64,000 nt of DNA from Apilactobacillus ozensis DSM 23829 = JCM 17196 (GCF_001435995.1 NZ_AYYQ01000002.1:25061-89060); one strand, 5' to 3'; counted from the first letter of the stretch, positions 35,326 through 44,118 are shown. A program made the numbers and translations. The notes: generated by a model from the sequence alone, not told the origin.

Positions 35326-36570
35326 TCTGTATCTGAAACCATCTCTTAAACGAATTAAAAAACTGTTATTGCTATTTTGTAGCATTAAACCTTTATAAGA
35401 TCTACCAATAAACCATGATATCGAAACGATTGTAACCACTAAGATTATGATAGAAATACATACTTCACTGATTCCAACATTTCCGTTGATTATTCTTGTT
35501 GGCATGAAATAGTTTGAAAGTAATGGTACGTATGAACAAATTTTATAAAACAAACTATTAGGGAATTGCTGGAAAGCATTTGATAATAAGAAAGCAACAA
35601 TTGAAACTAATACGACTGGTTGGGCTGCTTTATTTGCATCTGAAGCTTTAACGACTAGTGCTCCACATACAGCAGATAAAATTACATATAAAATGATTCC
35701 TAAGATTGTATACAATAATGGAATTCCTAGTAAATTATTAATTACTAAATTTATAAAGTGTTGATTTTCCTTAATAAGCGGATTACCTGCATTTAATTCA
35801 TAAACGACAATTCCACTAATTATATATATACCAATTTGAGTTAAAATTAACGCAGCAATAGCAGTTATCTTTCCAATAAAATATTTCATCGCAGTGGTAC
35901 TTGAGAAAATGACTTCAATAATTTTAGAGCCTTTTTCATTTGCGATAGCTTGAGCTGTAATGGAACTATAAATTATTAAAATAAAGTACATTGCAAATAT
36001 GCAAATCGTTATAGATAAATGTTTAGCATCTTTATTTTCATCATAACCATGATTGGATTTACTTGAAACAGTTGACTTAAATATGGGTTGATTATTCATA
36101 ATTTTTGCTTGTTTCACATTTAAGCTAGCGTTATCAGCATTTAATTTGTTTTGTACAGTATGAATATAATTTATGACGTGATTTTTAACATCTGAGTCCA
36201 TATCATCGTTTCCATGATATGTTGCCGTAATTTGTTTCCCGTTATTGTTTAAACTTACATACCCATCAATATCACCATTCTTCACGGCATTTTTGGCTTG
36301 CTTTTCGTTATTTATTTTATGATCCATATCTTTAGGGTATTCTTTTACAAAATTATTTCTTATTTGAGTTTGATTGGAAATTAAAGCAGTTGAAGGTTCG
36401 TTATCTTCACCTGATGACGAGCTGCTACTATTACTCATCATCGTAATAGGTATCATGACGAGTAGCGCTAATACTAATGGCAAAAAGGCACTTAATAAGA
36501 AAGTTATTGATTTTATTTGTGATTTGTAAGTTTCACTAATAATTACCCATAATTTATTCAATGTGTTCAC
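35323..36570 (-). CDS. ABC exporter permease, NatB/YhaP-like
   Basis: 415 residues. First membrane helix at about 22-45, then a long extracytoplasmic loop (about 50-175) rich in Asn/Ser, and five C-terminal helices (from about 180), the ABC-2 layout of the Na+-efflux permease NatB and of YhaP. The sequence YSSITAQAIANEKGSKIIEVIFSSTTAMKYFIGKI is the typical coupling-helix region of this group. It overlaps the ATPase gene by 17 bases, so the two form one exporter. Substrate inferred only from the family (Na+ or cell-surface-active compounds). Confidence 0.85.
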   Translation of the reverse strand: MNTLNKLWVIISETYKSQIKSITFLLSAFLPLVLALLVMIPITMMSNSSSSSSGEDNEPSTALISNQTQIRNNFVKEYPKDMDHKINNEKQAKNAVKNGDIDGYVSLNNNGKQITATYHGNDDMDSDVKNHVINYIHTVQNKLNADNASLNVKQAKIMNNQPIFKSTVSSKSNHGYDENKDAKHLSITICIFAMYFILIIYSSITAQAIANEKGSKIIEVIFSSTTAMKYFIGKITAIAALILTQIGIYIISGIVVYELNAGNPLIKENQHFINLVINNLLGIPLLYTILGIILYVILSAVCGALVVKASDANKAAQPVVLVSIVAFLLSNAFQQFPNSLFYKICSYVPLLSNYFMPTRIINGNVGISEVCISIIILVVTIVSISWFIGRSYKGLMLQNSNNSFLIRLRDGFRYR

Positions 36571-37450
36571 CTGCTTTCATTTTAAAAATTTCATCTAGGG
36601 TAGGTGGTTCTTGACTGAATTGATCAGTGTATTGATTACCAACTAATTTTTCGAAAATTTCTTTACCGGCTGATTCGTTATCAAGCTGAATGAGGTAGTG
36701 ATTTTTAAATCTAGTTTGTACTGATTTTATATGATCGAGCCATAATAATTCTTCACGAGTTTTATCAGTACTGATGTACAACTTGGTTTTTCCAAAACTA
36801 TCTCTAATTTCTTGGGTGTCGCCATTTAGAACAACATTTCCGTTATTTAACATGACTAGTCGGTCACATAGTTCTTGAACGTTTTGCATGTTGTGACTGG
36901 AAAAAATAATAGTTGCCCCGTTATCTTTGGCTAAAAAGATTTCTCTTTTTAATAAATCAGCATTTACAGGGTCAAGACCACTAAAGGGTTCATCTAAAAT
37001 AATTAATTTAGGCTCATGAATTAGTGTACATATTAATTGAATCTTTTGCTGGTTCCCTTTTGATAATGATTTAATTTTGCTTTTTTTAGTTCCTTTAACT
37101 TCAAATCGATTCAGCCAATCATCAATTTTAGGTTTAATTTCCGCTACGGTTTTATTTTTAAGCCTAGCTAAATAAATAATTTGTTGTTCAATAGTTAAGT
37201 TAATCATTAAACTACGTTCTTCCGGTAAATATCCAATGTCATTAAAATCGTTTTCAGTAATTTGATGACCATTCCATTTTATATCACCGTCGTAATTGAT
37301 GAAATTTAGAATACTGTGAAAGGTGGTTGATTTACCAGCTCCATTTTGTCCAATAAGGCCGGTTATGTGTCCAGCTTGAGCTATGAAGTTGACGTTTGAT
37401 AATGCTGTTACATTTTCGAAAACTTTATGTAGATTTTTAATTTCCAACAT
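36554..37450 (-). CDS. ABC exporter ATP-binding protein, NatA/YhaQ-like
   Basis: About 298 residues from the ATG at 37450, preceded by AGGAGGG. Walker A GQNGAGKST, signature LSKGNQQKIQLICTLIHEP (Ser-Lys-Gly variant of LSGGQ), Walker B LIILDEPFSGLDP and switch FSSHNM are present. The C-terminal domain (about 215-298) matches the DUF4162 extension of NatA-type ATPases. It powers the permease encoded immediately downstream. Confidence 0.9.
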   Translation of the reverse strand: MLEIKNLHKVFENVTALSNVNFIAQAGHITGLIGQNGAGKSTTFHSILNFINYDGDIKWNGHQITENDFNDIGYLPEERSLMINLTIEQQIIYLARLKNKTVAEIKPKIDDWLNRFEVKGTKKSKIKSLSKGNQQKIQLICTLIHEPKLIILDEPFSGLDPVNADLLKREIFLAKDNGATIIFSSHNMQNVQELCDRLVMLNNGNVVLNGDTQEIRDSFGKTKLYISTDKTREELLWLDHIKSVQTRFKNHYLIQLDNESAGKEIFEKLVGNQYTDQFSQEPPTLDEIFKMKAGEHIE

Positions 37451-37539
37451 AATTAATCCCTCCTTGCTGCTTAGAATAGCTAATGAACACTTATAAAGCA
37501 AGCTTAAATTTTAAGCATTTGCAAATTATCGTATTTTAT

Positions 37540-37612
37540 TTACTGATATTTACCACTTATTTACTAATTATTACCGCTTGAAAAAAATTCATTACACAAA
37601 TCAACAATTACC
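37540..37612 (+). promoter_or_regulatory. Helically phased TTAC repeats, candidate LytTR regulator sites
   Basis: TTAC occurs at 37540, 37550, 37561, 37571, 37592 and 37608, that is at 10, 11, 10, 21 and 16 bases. The first five are on one face of the helix. The copies read TTACTGATAT, TTACCACTTAT, TTACTAATTA, TTACCGCTTG and TTACACAAATC. LytTR proteins bind pairs of short direct repeats about one or two turns apart, and a LytTR gene is the third gene of the operon that begins 35 bases downstream. A weak -10 (TAAAAT, 37614-37619) follows. Confidence 0.5.
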
Positions 37613-37646
37613 ATAAAATATTAGTTATTGAGAAGGAGGATTAATT

Positions 37647-38549
37647 ATGAGAATATTGGAAGCTAAAAATTTAACCAAGATTATTGCAGGCAAAACAATT
37701 GTTAATAATATAAACATAGAAATTAATAGTGGGCGGTTGGTAGCTTTGTTAGGAGTCAACGGTGCTGGAAAGTCTACGACGATTAAAATGCTAACTGGAA
37801 TAAATTCGCCTACTTCTGGGGATGTTGAAATTGATGGAATCAAGCCCATTAATAAATCTTTTAGTCATAAGATTGGAGTAGTTTTTCAAAATAGTATTCT
37901 AGATGCTGATTTAACTGTAAAAAATAATCTCTGGACTAGAGCCAAAATGTATAAAAATATCGATAAAAATTATGTAAATAGCTTGATTGAAGAACTTGGA
38001 TTACAAGGCATTTTAAATCAGAAATATAAAACGTTATCGGGTGGTCAACGTAGAAAAGTTGATATTGTCAGGGCTTTAGTACATAAGCCTAAAGTATTAT
38101 TTTTAGATGAACCATCAACGGGCTTAGATATTCAAACTAGATCCAAAATATGGCAATTCATAAATAATTTAAAAATTAAATATCAGTTAACTATACTTTT
38201 AACAACTCATTATCTAGAGGAAACTGAGCAATCAGATTACGTGTATGTAATTAGTAATGGAAAAATATTAGCTGCAGATAATGTATCAAATCTAAAAGCA
38301 AAATATGCTGAGAATACTTTAAAAGTTAGGTTTAAAGATAATTCAAAGGGCATTCAATTTTTAAATGAAAATGCCATAGCATATCGCTTAGTACATAATA
38401 AGTATTTGCTTTCAATACCAGATGACGTTTCTGCCATCAGAATAATTAGTGCAATGCAATCTAATGTTTTTGATTTTGAGTATCAACACGGGACCATGAA
38501 CGATGTATTTCTGAACTTAACAGGAAGTAGGTTGGATGAAAATGATTAA
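37647..38549 (+). CDS. ABC transporter ATP-binding protein of a LytTR-linked exporter
   Basis: 300 residues with AAGGAGG before the ATG. Walker A GVNGAGKST (about 36-44), signature LSGGQRRKVDIVRAL, Walker B VLFLDEPSTGLD, H-switch TTHYLEE. The C-terminal extension is of the drug-exporter (DrrA/CcmA-like) type. It overlaps the permease gene by 14 bases. The operon continues with LytTR and DUF3021 genes, so expression of this exporter is probably autoregulated. Confidence 0.9.
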   Translation: MRILEAKNLTKIIAGKTIVNNINIEINSGRLVALLGVNGAGKSTTIKMLTGINSPTSGDVEIDGIKPINKSFSHKIGVVFQNSILDADLTVKNNLWTRAKMYKNIDKNYVNSLIEELGLQGILNQKYKTLSGGQRRKVDIVRALVHKPKVLFLDEPSTGLDIQTRSKIWQFINNLKIKYQLTILLTTHYLEETEQSDYVYVISNGKILAADNVSNLKAKYAENTLKVRFKDNSKGIQFLNENAIAYRLVHNKYLLSIPDDVSAIRIISAMQSNVFDFEYQHGTMNDVFLNLTGSRLDEND

Positions 38550-39399
38550 TCTAACAAAAAGAAATTTAATCTTATATTTTAGTAATAAATCAAACGTATT
38601 TTTTTCGCTACTAGCTTCATTAATTTCCTTTGGCTTATTTATATTATTTATAAAAAACAACTTACAAGCTCAATGGCATGCTACTTCTATTTATAAAGGA
38701 CTATTAGATAATTGGATTATCGGTGAAACTTTGAATACCACTGCAATCAGTGCTTCGCTAACTGCATTAACTAGGTATGTATATGATAAATCAAACAATG
38801 TGATAGCTGACATCAGTTTAACCGATTTATATTTTAAACATTTGCAAGCTAGTTATCTTTTATCAGCGATGATTATTAGTACTATCATGCAATTATTTAC
38901 ATTTTTATTTATGAGTACTTATTTTAGTTTAGCCGATAAAATAAATTTTCAATGGAATTTAATTCCAACAATTTTACCGACTATGCTTTTTGTAAGCTTA
39001 GTTTGGACTTCTTTTGGATTTATAATCGCTAGTTTAATTAATAATCAAGATGCTTTATCTGGATGTTATTCTATAATTAACACTTTAGCAGGATTTTTTG
39101 CTTTAGTTTATTTTCCTTTGATGACGTTACCTAAATTTGGTCAATTGATTATAAAGCTTACGCCTACACCTTATGTTTCTGCTATTTATCGTAATATTTT
39201 AATGCATGATACAGTAAATCAAGCTTTTAAAAATACGCCTTTAAAAATTGTAAATAACTTTAAAGACCAAATAAATATCAATATAGGTAACTTTAAGACT
39301 TTGAGCAGCCAATTTTTAATTTTAATAGGATTTATTTTGCTTTTTATTTTTATAGCATTGATAATATCTTTAAGACAAAGAAAAAACTTAATTGACTAG
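38536..39399 (+). CDS. ABC-2 type permease of the LytTR-linked exporter
   Basis: 287 residues with six membrane helices (about 22-40, 60-75, 106-130, 142-170, 175-200, 255-278). The pattern NLILYFSNKSNVFFSLLASLISF at the start and TPTPYVSAIYRNILMHD in the middle are typical of DrrB-like drug-export permeases. It pairs with the ATPase encoded just upstream. Substrate unknown; peptides or antibiotics are common for this group. Confidence 0.85.
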   Translation: MKMINLTKRNLILYFSNKSNVFFSLLASLISFGLFILFIKNNLQAQWHATSIYKGLLDNWIIGETLNTTAISASLTALTRYVYDKSNNVIADISLTDLYFKHLQASYLLSAMIISTIMQLFTFLFMSTYFSLADKINFQWNLIPTILPTMLFVSLVWTSFGFIIASLINNQDALSGCYSIINTLAGFFALVYFPLMTLPKFGQLIIKLTPTPYVSAIYRNILMHDTVNQAFKNTPLKIVNNFKDQININIGNFKTLSSQFLILIGFILLFIFIALIISLRQRKNLID

Positions 39400-39423
39400 T
39401 TTATGATAGGAGGGATGTTTTGC

Positions 39424-39876
39424 ATGAAAATTAATTTCTCACAAGATAATAATTTAGATGAACATGAGATATTGGTTGATGTGCATGCATCCCAACTATC
39501 GAGTGAAGTAGTTGATTTGATTCATAAGTTGGAAAGTTTTGAAGAAAATAGTAGCAAGCATGTATCCATTTATTATCGTGATCAATTCATTATGTTAAAT
39601 CAAAGTGATGTAATTTCTGTAGAAGTTTTAAAAAATAAGTTGACCATTAATACCACTAAAAATACTTATGAAACCAACGGTAGTTTAAAGAATATGGTTG
39701 ATAAGTTGAACCATGACTTTATTCAAATCAGTAAATTTGCAGTTGTTAACATTAATCATTTGAAATCAATGGAAACAGCATTTTCCGGTAACATGACAGC
39801 ATTTTTAACTAACGGATTAAAAGTACATGTTAGTAGAAAATATTTACCTAATTTAAAACAGCGTTTGGGGATTTGA
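39424..39876 (+). CDS. LytTR-family DNA-binding regulator (no receiver domain)
   Basis: About 150 residues from the ATG at 39424; AGGAGGG (39408-39414) is 9 bases upstream, while an in-frame ATG at 39415 abuts it. Residues about 55-150 are a LytTR domain (IMLNQSDVISVEVLKNKLTI, SLKNMVDKLNHDFIQISKFAVVNI, FLTNGLKVHVSRKYLPNLK). There is no response-regulator receiver domain. Such stand-alone LytTR proteins are typically encoded with a small inhibitory membrane protein (LytTR regulatory systems such as HdrRM and BrsRM), here the DUF3021 product. Confidence 0.9.
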   Translation: MKINFSQDNNLDEHEILVDVHASQLSSEVVDLIHKLESFEENSSKHVSIYYRDQFIMLNQSDVISVEVLKNKLTINTTKNTYETNGSLKNMVDKLNHDFIQISKFAVVNINHLKSMETAFSGNMTAFLTNGLKVHVSRKYLPNLKQRLGI

Positions 39877-39886
39877 GGTGAAAAAA

Positions 39887-40297
39887 TTGAGAGTCCTTTT
39901 TAGAATATTAAAAGAAGGTTTAATTGGAATGATGATTGGTTCATTTATTGAAATTCTTGGAATTGCTTTAGATAGTAATCCTAATGTAATTCATCCTAAA
40001 TCAGCAGCCTGTTACCTGATATTTACTTTTTTTATTGGTGTTTTATCTGAAATTTTTTTGATTGATAGTATTGAATATTATTTAGAAATAATTATGCATG
40101 CTGTAATAACTTATTTGTTATTTTATATATATAACGTTCTATCGAGCGGTATAAATGCATTTAAACTTAGTTTTTTTATTTCATATACAATAACTTTTAT
40201 TGCAATATATATATTTGCTTGGATAGTGGTTATAATTTTTTGGAAGAAAGATACTTATCAAATAAATAATGCTTTAAATAAGCGAAATAAAAGATAA
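39887..40297 (+). CDS. DUF3021 membrane protein, putative partner of the LytTR regulator
   Basis: About 136 residues from the TTG at 39887 with GAGGTG 6 bases upstream and overlapping the LytTR stop region; a GTG at 39878 is less likely because it lies in the ribosome site. Four membrane helices (about 10-32, 42-63, 69-90, 100-125) and a short basic tail (KKDTYQINNALNKRNKR), the DUF3021 pattern. By analogy with other LytTR regulatory systems it may hold the regulator inactive at the membrane. That role is inference. Confidence 0.8.
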   Translation: MRVLFRILKEGLIGMMIGSFIEILGIALDSNPNVIHPKSAACYLIFTFFIGVLSEIFLIDSIEYYLEIIMHAVITYLLFYIYNVLSSGINAFKLSFFISYTITFIAIYIFAWIVVIIFWKKDTYQINNALNKRNKR

Positions 40298-40330
40298 GGG
40301 AAACGTGTGTTAATGTTTCCTTTATTTTTT
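40296..40330 (+). terminator. Terminator of the ABC-LytTR-DUF3021 operon
   Basis: Stem AAGGGAAAC/GTTTCCTTT followed by ATTTTTT. Confidence 0.8.
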
Positions 40331-40473
40331 GTTTTAATTTCAATATAGTGATATGTTTTTATATAGTTTGAGATTTATTCAGATAATGCAATTATATTTT
40401 TTATTTGTATTACTTTTGTAAATTTAAAAATGAATGCTAACTATAAAATCTTACTGGGAGATGATTATTCATA

Positions 40474-41205
40474 ATGCTTTTATTAATATTAGGATTTATT
40501 GTTGGTGGATTTGTTATAATCATGGGTGGTGGAGGTGCTGCTTTATACCTTGGAATTTTAACATTGGTAGCACACGTTTCACCATCAACTGCTACGGCAA
40601 CCTCATTATATGCATCAATTCCATCCTTAATAATAGGCGCATACAGTCATTATCGAACAGGTAATATGAAATTTAACTATGGAAATAAAATGTTGATTAC
40701 GGCCGTACCATTTACAATTATTGGAACAATTTTATCGCATTATATTTCTAGTAAGATATATTCTTGGCTGATTTTCTTAGTTTTCTTTTGTTTAGGATTG
40801 CAAATAATTTACCAATCTTTTGGTAAGAAAAAAGCTAGTAAAAAAATGAATCCTAATCGTTCTTACCTCTTCGGTGTTTTATCTGGATTAATGGTTGGAA
40901 TCGCTGGTATGTCGGGTGGAGGTCCAGTCGTTGCAGGTCTTTTGCTAATGGGATTAACAATGCCACAGGCTGCGGCTAGTTCATCTTATGTTTTGATTGT
41001 AACATCCATAGTTGGTTTGTTTATGCATGCTACAACAGGACACATAGCTTGGGGTGCAGGTAGCTTATTGTTGTTTGGAGCAATTATCGGCGCTGCTATA
41101 ATGCCAAGGGTATTAGCTCGCTTTGACCAACGAAAAGTTACTAAGATATTAAGGCCCACGATGGGAATTATAATGTTGATTATGGCATTTACTTCTATAT
41201 TCTAA
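40474..41205 (+). CDS. TauE/SafE (TSUP) family permease
   Basis: 243 residues, about eight membrane helices arranged as two homologous halves: each half has a Gly-rich start, FIVGGFVIIMGGGGAALYLG and LSGLMVGIAGMSGGGPVVAGLL. The family moves small organic or sulfur-containing anions such as sulfite, sulfoacetate or taurine-derived compounds. No sulfur-metabolism genes are nearby, so the substrate is open. GGGAGATG lies upstream of the ATG. The CPBP gene follows 13 bases after the stop. Confidence 0.88.
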   Translation: MLLLILGFIVGGFVIIMGGGGAALYLGILTLVAHVSPSTATATSLYASIPSLIIGAYSHYRTGNMKFNYGNKMLITAVPFTIIGTILSHYISSKIYSWLIFLVFFCLGLQIIYQSFGKKKASKKMNPNRSYLFGVLSGLMVGIAGMSGGGPVVAGLLLMGLTMPQAAASSSYVLIVTSIVGLFMHATTGHIAWGAGSLLLFGAIIGAAIMPRVLARFDQRKVTKILRPTMGIIMLIMAFTSIF

Positions 41206-41218
41206 AGGAGACTTATGT

Positions 41219-41920
41219 ATGAATAGTAGACTAAAAGGTTCAGAAATTTTTCGAAATGCTTTAATATTTTTTGGAATGTTCGTTCTAGTTTTAGGTGGTT
41301 TTCAATTTCTGCCACTATCGCTAATTAATGATCATAGTGGCGTATTGAAAAATATTTTGGCCAGCGTAGCTTACTTCGCAATCTACGGGGTGCTAATCTG
41401 GTTATCAATAGCCTGTTATAAGAAATATGGAAGACATTCAATTAATCAAAAATTACGGCCATATGATTTTAAAATGGCGATTATGTTTTACGGTATTTCT
41501 ATTATTTTAGAAATGGTTTTATCTGTCCTTAATATGGTTATATACAACAAGACGACTAGTTCTAATCAGCAAGCAATTAATGAGATGCTTAATCGAAATC
41601 ATTTAACATTAATTTTAATGCTATTTGGACTCATTATTTTGAGTCCAATTTTAGAAGAATTGGTTTTTCGAGGAATATTGATGGATTCAGTATTTCAACC
41701 TGGTGCAAAATGGTTACCTATTGTAATAAGTGGTGCGTTATTTGGATTGGCACATTCACCTGGCTTTAATATTTTCTTTATACTAACTTATTTTGAAATG
41801 GGTTTCTTTATGGCCTATGTATATCGTAAGACTGGAAATATTAAAGCAAACATTACAATGCACATGTTAAATAATTTGATTTCTTCAATTGGCATTATTC
41901 AGATTATGTTTCAAAAATAA
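41219..41920 (+). CDS. CPBP-family intramembrane glutamic protease
   Basis: 233 residues with about seven membrane helices. Motif 1 ILEELVFRGIL (EExxxR), motif 2 GALFGLAHSPG with its His and motif 3 NITMHMLNNL (His/Asn) are the catalytic signature of the Abi/CPBP family. In lactobacilli such proteins are often linked to bacteriocin self-immunity or membrane-protein processing, but no bacteriocin gene is visible here. Probably co-transcribed with the TauE-like gene. Confidence 0.9.
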   Translation: MNSRLKGSEIFRNALIFFGMFVLVLGGFQFLPLSLINDHSGVLKNILASVAYFAIYGVLIWLSIACYKKYGRHSINQKLRPYDFKMAIMFYGISIILEMVLSVLNMVIYNKTTSSNQQAINEMLNRNHLTLILMLFGLIILSPILEELVFRGILMDSVFQPGAKWLPIVISGALFGLAHSPGFNIFFILTYFEMGFFMAYVYRKTGNIKANITMHMLNNLISSIGIIQIMFQK

Positions 41921-41960
41921 AAAAGATTACTTAGAAAATTTTCTAAGTAATCTTTTTTAT
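41919..41960 (+). terminator. Terminator
   Basis: Long perfect hairpin starting AAAAAAGATTACTTAGAAAA followed by its reverse complement, ending in T6. Confidence 0.9.
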
Positions 41961-42059
41961 TTTTGAAACGTTTTGTGAGAAAACCCCTGTTTTCAAACAT
42001 GGGATGAATCACATTAGTTTCCCTATGGTATAATATCCATCAGGAATGTGGTGTTAGCA

Positions 42060-43217
42060 ATGGTTTTGAGAGCAATCAAGGCTCGAATATATCCAAATGA
42101 TTCTCAGCAACAACAAGCAATGATTAATTTTGGTTGTTGTCGTTTTGTTTGGAATCAATTATTGAATATGCAAATTGAAAGATATGCGAATGGCGGTAGT
42201 TTCGTTCGTGAATTTGATATGAACTTGTTAATTAAAACACTTAAAAATGAGTATTCGTGGTTAAAACAAGCCGACAGTACCTCATTACAGCAAGTATCTC
42301 GTGATATACAGGATGCCTACCAAAGATTTTTCAAGAAAAAAGGTAGTTTTCCTAAATTCAAATCACGTAGATTTCCACGCCAATCATATACTTCAAAGTG
42401 TGTATCTAATAACATCAAAGTCATTGATGACCACCACATTAAGATACCTAAAATAGGGGTCATTTCATATCGTTGTGGTAGACAAATCAAAGGTAAGATA
42501 AAACGTGCTACTTTGCGATTGTCTGCCACCAATAAGTTCTACCTTGCTATCTTAGTTGAAGTCGATGTTCCCTTGTTTGAGAAAACCAATCAAACAGTTG
42601 GAATTGACCGCAACGTTGATAATTTGATAGCAATGTCTGATGGCACTATCGTGCCAACTATTCATTTTGATAAGAACCTAGCGTATAAAAAACATCAATG
42701 GCAAAAGAAATTAGCCCGAAGACGTGCAAGAGCATTGAAAGAAATTGCATGGGACAAACACAATCGTGTGTTAGAACCTCGCAATATTAAAGACTTTCGT
42801 AATGTTGAAAAAGCACGTATTATGGTTGCCAAGTATTCCGAAAAGGAACGCAACCAAAGGACTGATTATCTACAAAAATTAAGCACTAAAATAGTGAAAG
42901 AATTTGATTTGATTGCGATTGAAAAACTAAGTACTAAAAATATGCTAAAAAATCATAAATTGGCTCGTGCTATCTCTAATCAAGGTTGGTATGCACTTCA
43001 ACAAATGCTGGAATACAAATGTAAGTGGTATGGCAAAGAACTTGAATTAGTTCCTGCTAAAAACACCACTCAAACCTGCTCTGCTTGTGGTTATTTACTA
43101 CAGCAAAGTGAAAAATTGACCTTAGATGTTCGTGCTTGGGTATGCCCTAAGTGTCATACTCATCACATTAGAGATGTCAATGCAGCTAATAATATTCTCA
43201 ATTCAGCAACTCAATAG
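42060..43217 (+). CDS. tnpB: TnpB (IS605 OrfB) RNA-guided nuclease
   Basis: About 385 residues from the ATG at 42060; in-frame GTG codons at 42048/42051 are alternative starts. The N-terminal wedge domain has LRAIKARIYPNDSQQQQ and CCRFVWNQLL. The RuvC triad is intact: Asp183 (VGIDRNVDNL), Glu288 (LIAIEKLSTKNM) and Asp372 (HIRDVNAANNIL). The zinc finger CSACGY...CPKCH lies before the last Asp. TnpB is an omega-RNA-guided DNA endonuclease that helps the transposon persist. TATAAT at 42029-42034 (with TGG) is its likely -10. The full length and intact residues suggest a functional protein. Confidence 0.92.
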   Translation: MVLRAIKARIYPNDSQQQQAMINFGCCRFVWNQLLNMQIERYANGGSFVREFDMNLLIKTLKNEYSWLKQADSTSLQQVSRDIQDAYQRFFKKKGSFPKFKSRRFPRQSYTSKCVSNNIKVIDDHHIKIPKIGVISYRCGRQIKGKIKRATLRLSATNKFYLAILVEVDVPLFEKTNQTVGIDRNVDNLIAMSDGTIVPTIHFDKNLAYKKHQWQKKLARRRARALKEIAWDKHNRVLEPRNIKDFRNVEKARIMVAKYSEKERNQRTDYLQKLSTKIVKEFDLIAIEKLSTKNMLKNHKLARAISNQGWYALQQMLEYKCKWYGKELELVPAKNTTQTCSACGYLLQQSEKLTLDVRAWVCPKCHTHHIRDVNAANNILNSATQ

Positions 43218-43337
43218 GTATGGACTGCCTTTAGTAAATAGGTGTAACCACTACAATTATAGATAACCGCAAGGTTATCCTTTACTCAGTTGCAAGTCAG
43301 CACCGTTCCTATAAGCCACGGTTTTCAAACCGTGGTA
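43218..43337 (+). ncRNA. Candidate omega-RNA (reRNA) scaffold at the TnpB right end
   Basis: The 120 bases between tnpB and the right end are non-coding and structured: GATAACC-GCAA-GGTTATC (43262-43279), a perfect hairpin with a GNRA loop, and the 9-bp hairpin at 43316-43335. In TnpB systems the omega-RNA covers the 3' end of tnpB and the right end, and its guide is the DNA just beyond the element. The 5' end inside tnpB is unknown. Confidence 0.5.
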
Positions 43338-43339
43338 GT

Positions 43340-43969
43340 TCACTTTGTGACTACATTAATGTCGTTATCAAAATATTCACACATGTAAACATCATCAATG
43401 TTATCGACATGGTGTTCTTGTAATTTTTGTTTAAGCCAACTTTCGCTTTTGCCAGATTTTTCAAGCGCGTCTTCTAAGATGTCACCACGGGCAATAACCA
43501 ACAAAGAGTTGTCCCTATCTTTTTTAGTATTTACGATTAAACTTCCACCAGCAGTTAAAATAATTTCATCAACTTGATTAATCGAATTGATACCTTGTAA
43601 ATGGATACTGTGCATTAATTGATCCATTGGCATTTTAGCGGCCTCAAAATTTTCAACATTAAACCTACCTTCAGACATTAAAACTAGGTCTGAACCATCA
43701 ATAGATTGTTTAATCTTAGGGTTAGCTTTTTTAATTAATCTAATTGCTAATAGTAATGCTGTCCAAAGAGCCATAGTAATTACTGATTCTAAAATAGAAA
43801 CGTCAGTACTCAAAACGTTACCACCAATAATAGCACCGACAACCATATTAGATATTTGATCAGTAGGAGTTGCTGGTGCAATGCTACGACTTGTTGATAT
43901 ACGACTGTATAATAATAATAAAATAATAGCTAAAAGCATCTTAATAATAACTAAATAATAATGTTCCAT
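43340..43969 (-). CDS. DUF421 (YetF-like) membrane protein
   Basis: 209 residues. Two or three N-terminal membrane helices (about 5-22, 38-55, 60-80) followed by a soluble alpha/beta domain with QSIDGSDLVLMSEGRFN and MHSIHLQGINSINQVDEIILTAGGSLIV, the DUF421/YetF pattern known from sporulation and envelope proteins. Function unknown. The last codons and the TGA stop lie directly at the right end of the TnpB element, so the natural C-terminus may have been altered slightly by insertion. Confidence 0.85.
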   Translation of the reverse strand: MEHYYLVIIKMLLAIILLLLYSRISTSRSIAPATPTDQISNMVVGAIIGGNVLSTDVSILESVITMALWTALLLAIRLIKKANPKIKQSIDGSDLVLMSEGRFNVENFEAAKMPMDQLMHSIHLQGINSINQVDEIILTAGGSLIVNTKKDRDNSLLVIARGDILEDALEKSGKSESWLKQKLQEHHVDNIDDVYMCEYFDNDINVVTK

Positions 43970-44106
43970 TTTTATATCATCTCCAAGAAATATTTATACC
44001 ACTATAACCATAATATATCAATGTTTTGGTTAATTAAAATTTATCATTTACATTTTTAAATTAGATATGTACAATATATAGTGTTGTTTTTTATTAATCA
44101 CTTTAA

Positions 44107-44118
44107 ATGTACGTACAT
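44107..44118. promoter_or_regulatory. Palindrome upstream of pnuC (candidate operator)
   Basis: ATGTACGTACAT is a perfect 12-bp palindrome about 50 bases upstream of the pnuC start codon. NAD-precursor uptake genes are often controlled by niacin- or NMN-responsive repressors, but this sequence is not one whose owner I recognise. Confidence 0.3.

Larger units (their letters stand above)
41975..43345 (+). mobile_element. Solo-TnpB element of the IS200/IS605 (IS1341-like) group
   Basis: A single tnpB gene bounded by subterminal hairpins. The left one, CCCCTGTTTTCAAACATGGG at 41984-42003, has one internal mismatch. The right one, CCACGGTTTTCAAACCGTGG at 43316-43335, is perfect. Both share the GTTTTCAAAC centre. 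There is no tnpA (Y1 transposase), so it cannot move alone. The outer ends are approximate; the left lies just past the CPBP terminator and the right at the stop codon of the DUF421 gene. No terminal inverted repeats or target duplication are expected for this family. Confidence 0.85.

Noticed and set aside
40434..40664. 76-codon open frame overlapping the TauE-like gene
   Set aside because: Out-of-frame shadow rich in Cys/Trp/Asn without a ribosome site; the TauE-like frame explains the region.
42060..43217. CRISPR-Cas12-type effector
   Set aside because: Length about 385 residues and IS605-type hairpin ends fit TnpB; no CRISPR repeats or cas genes are present anywhere in the window.
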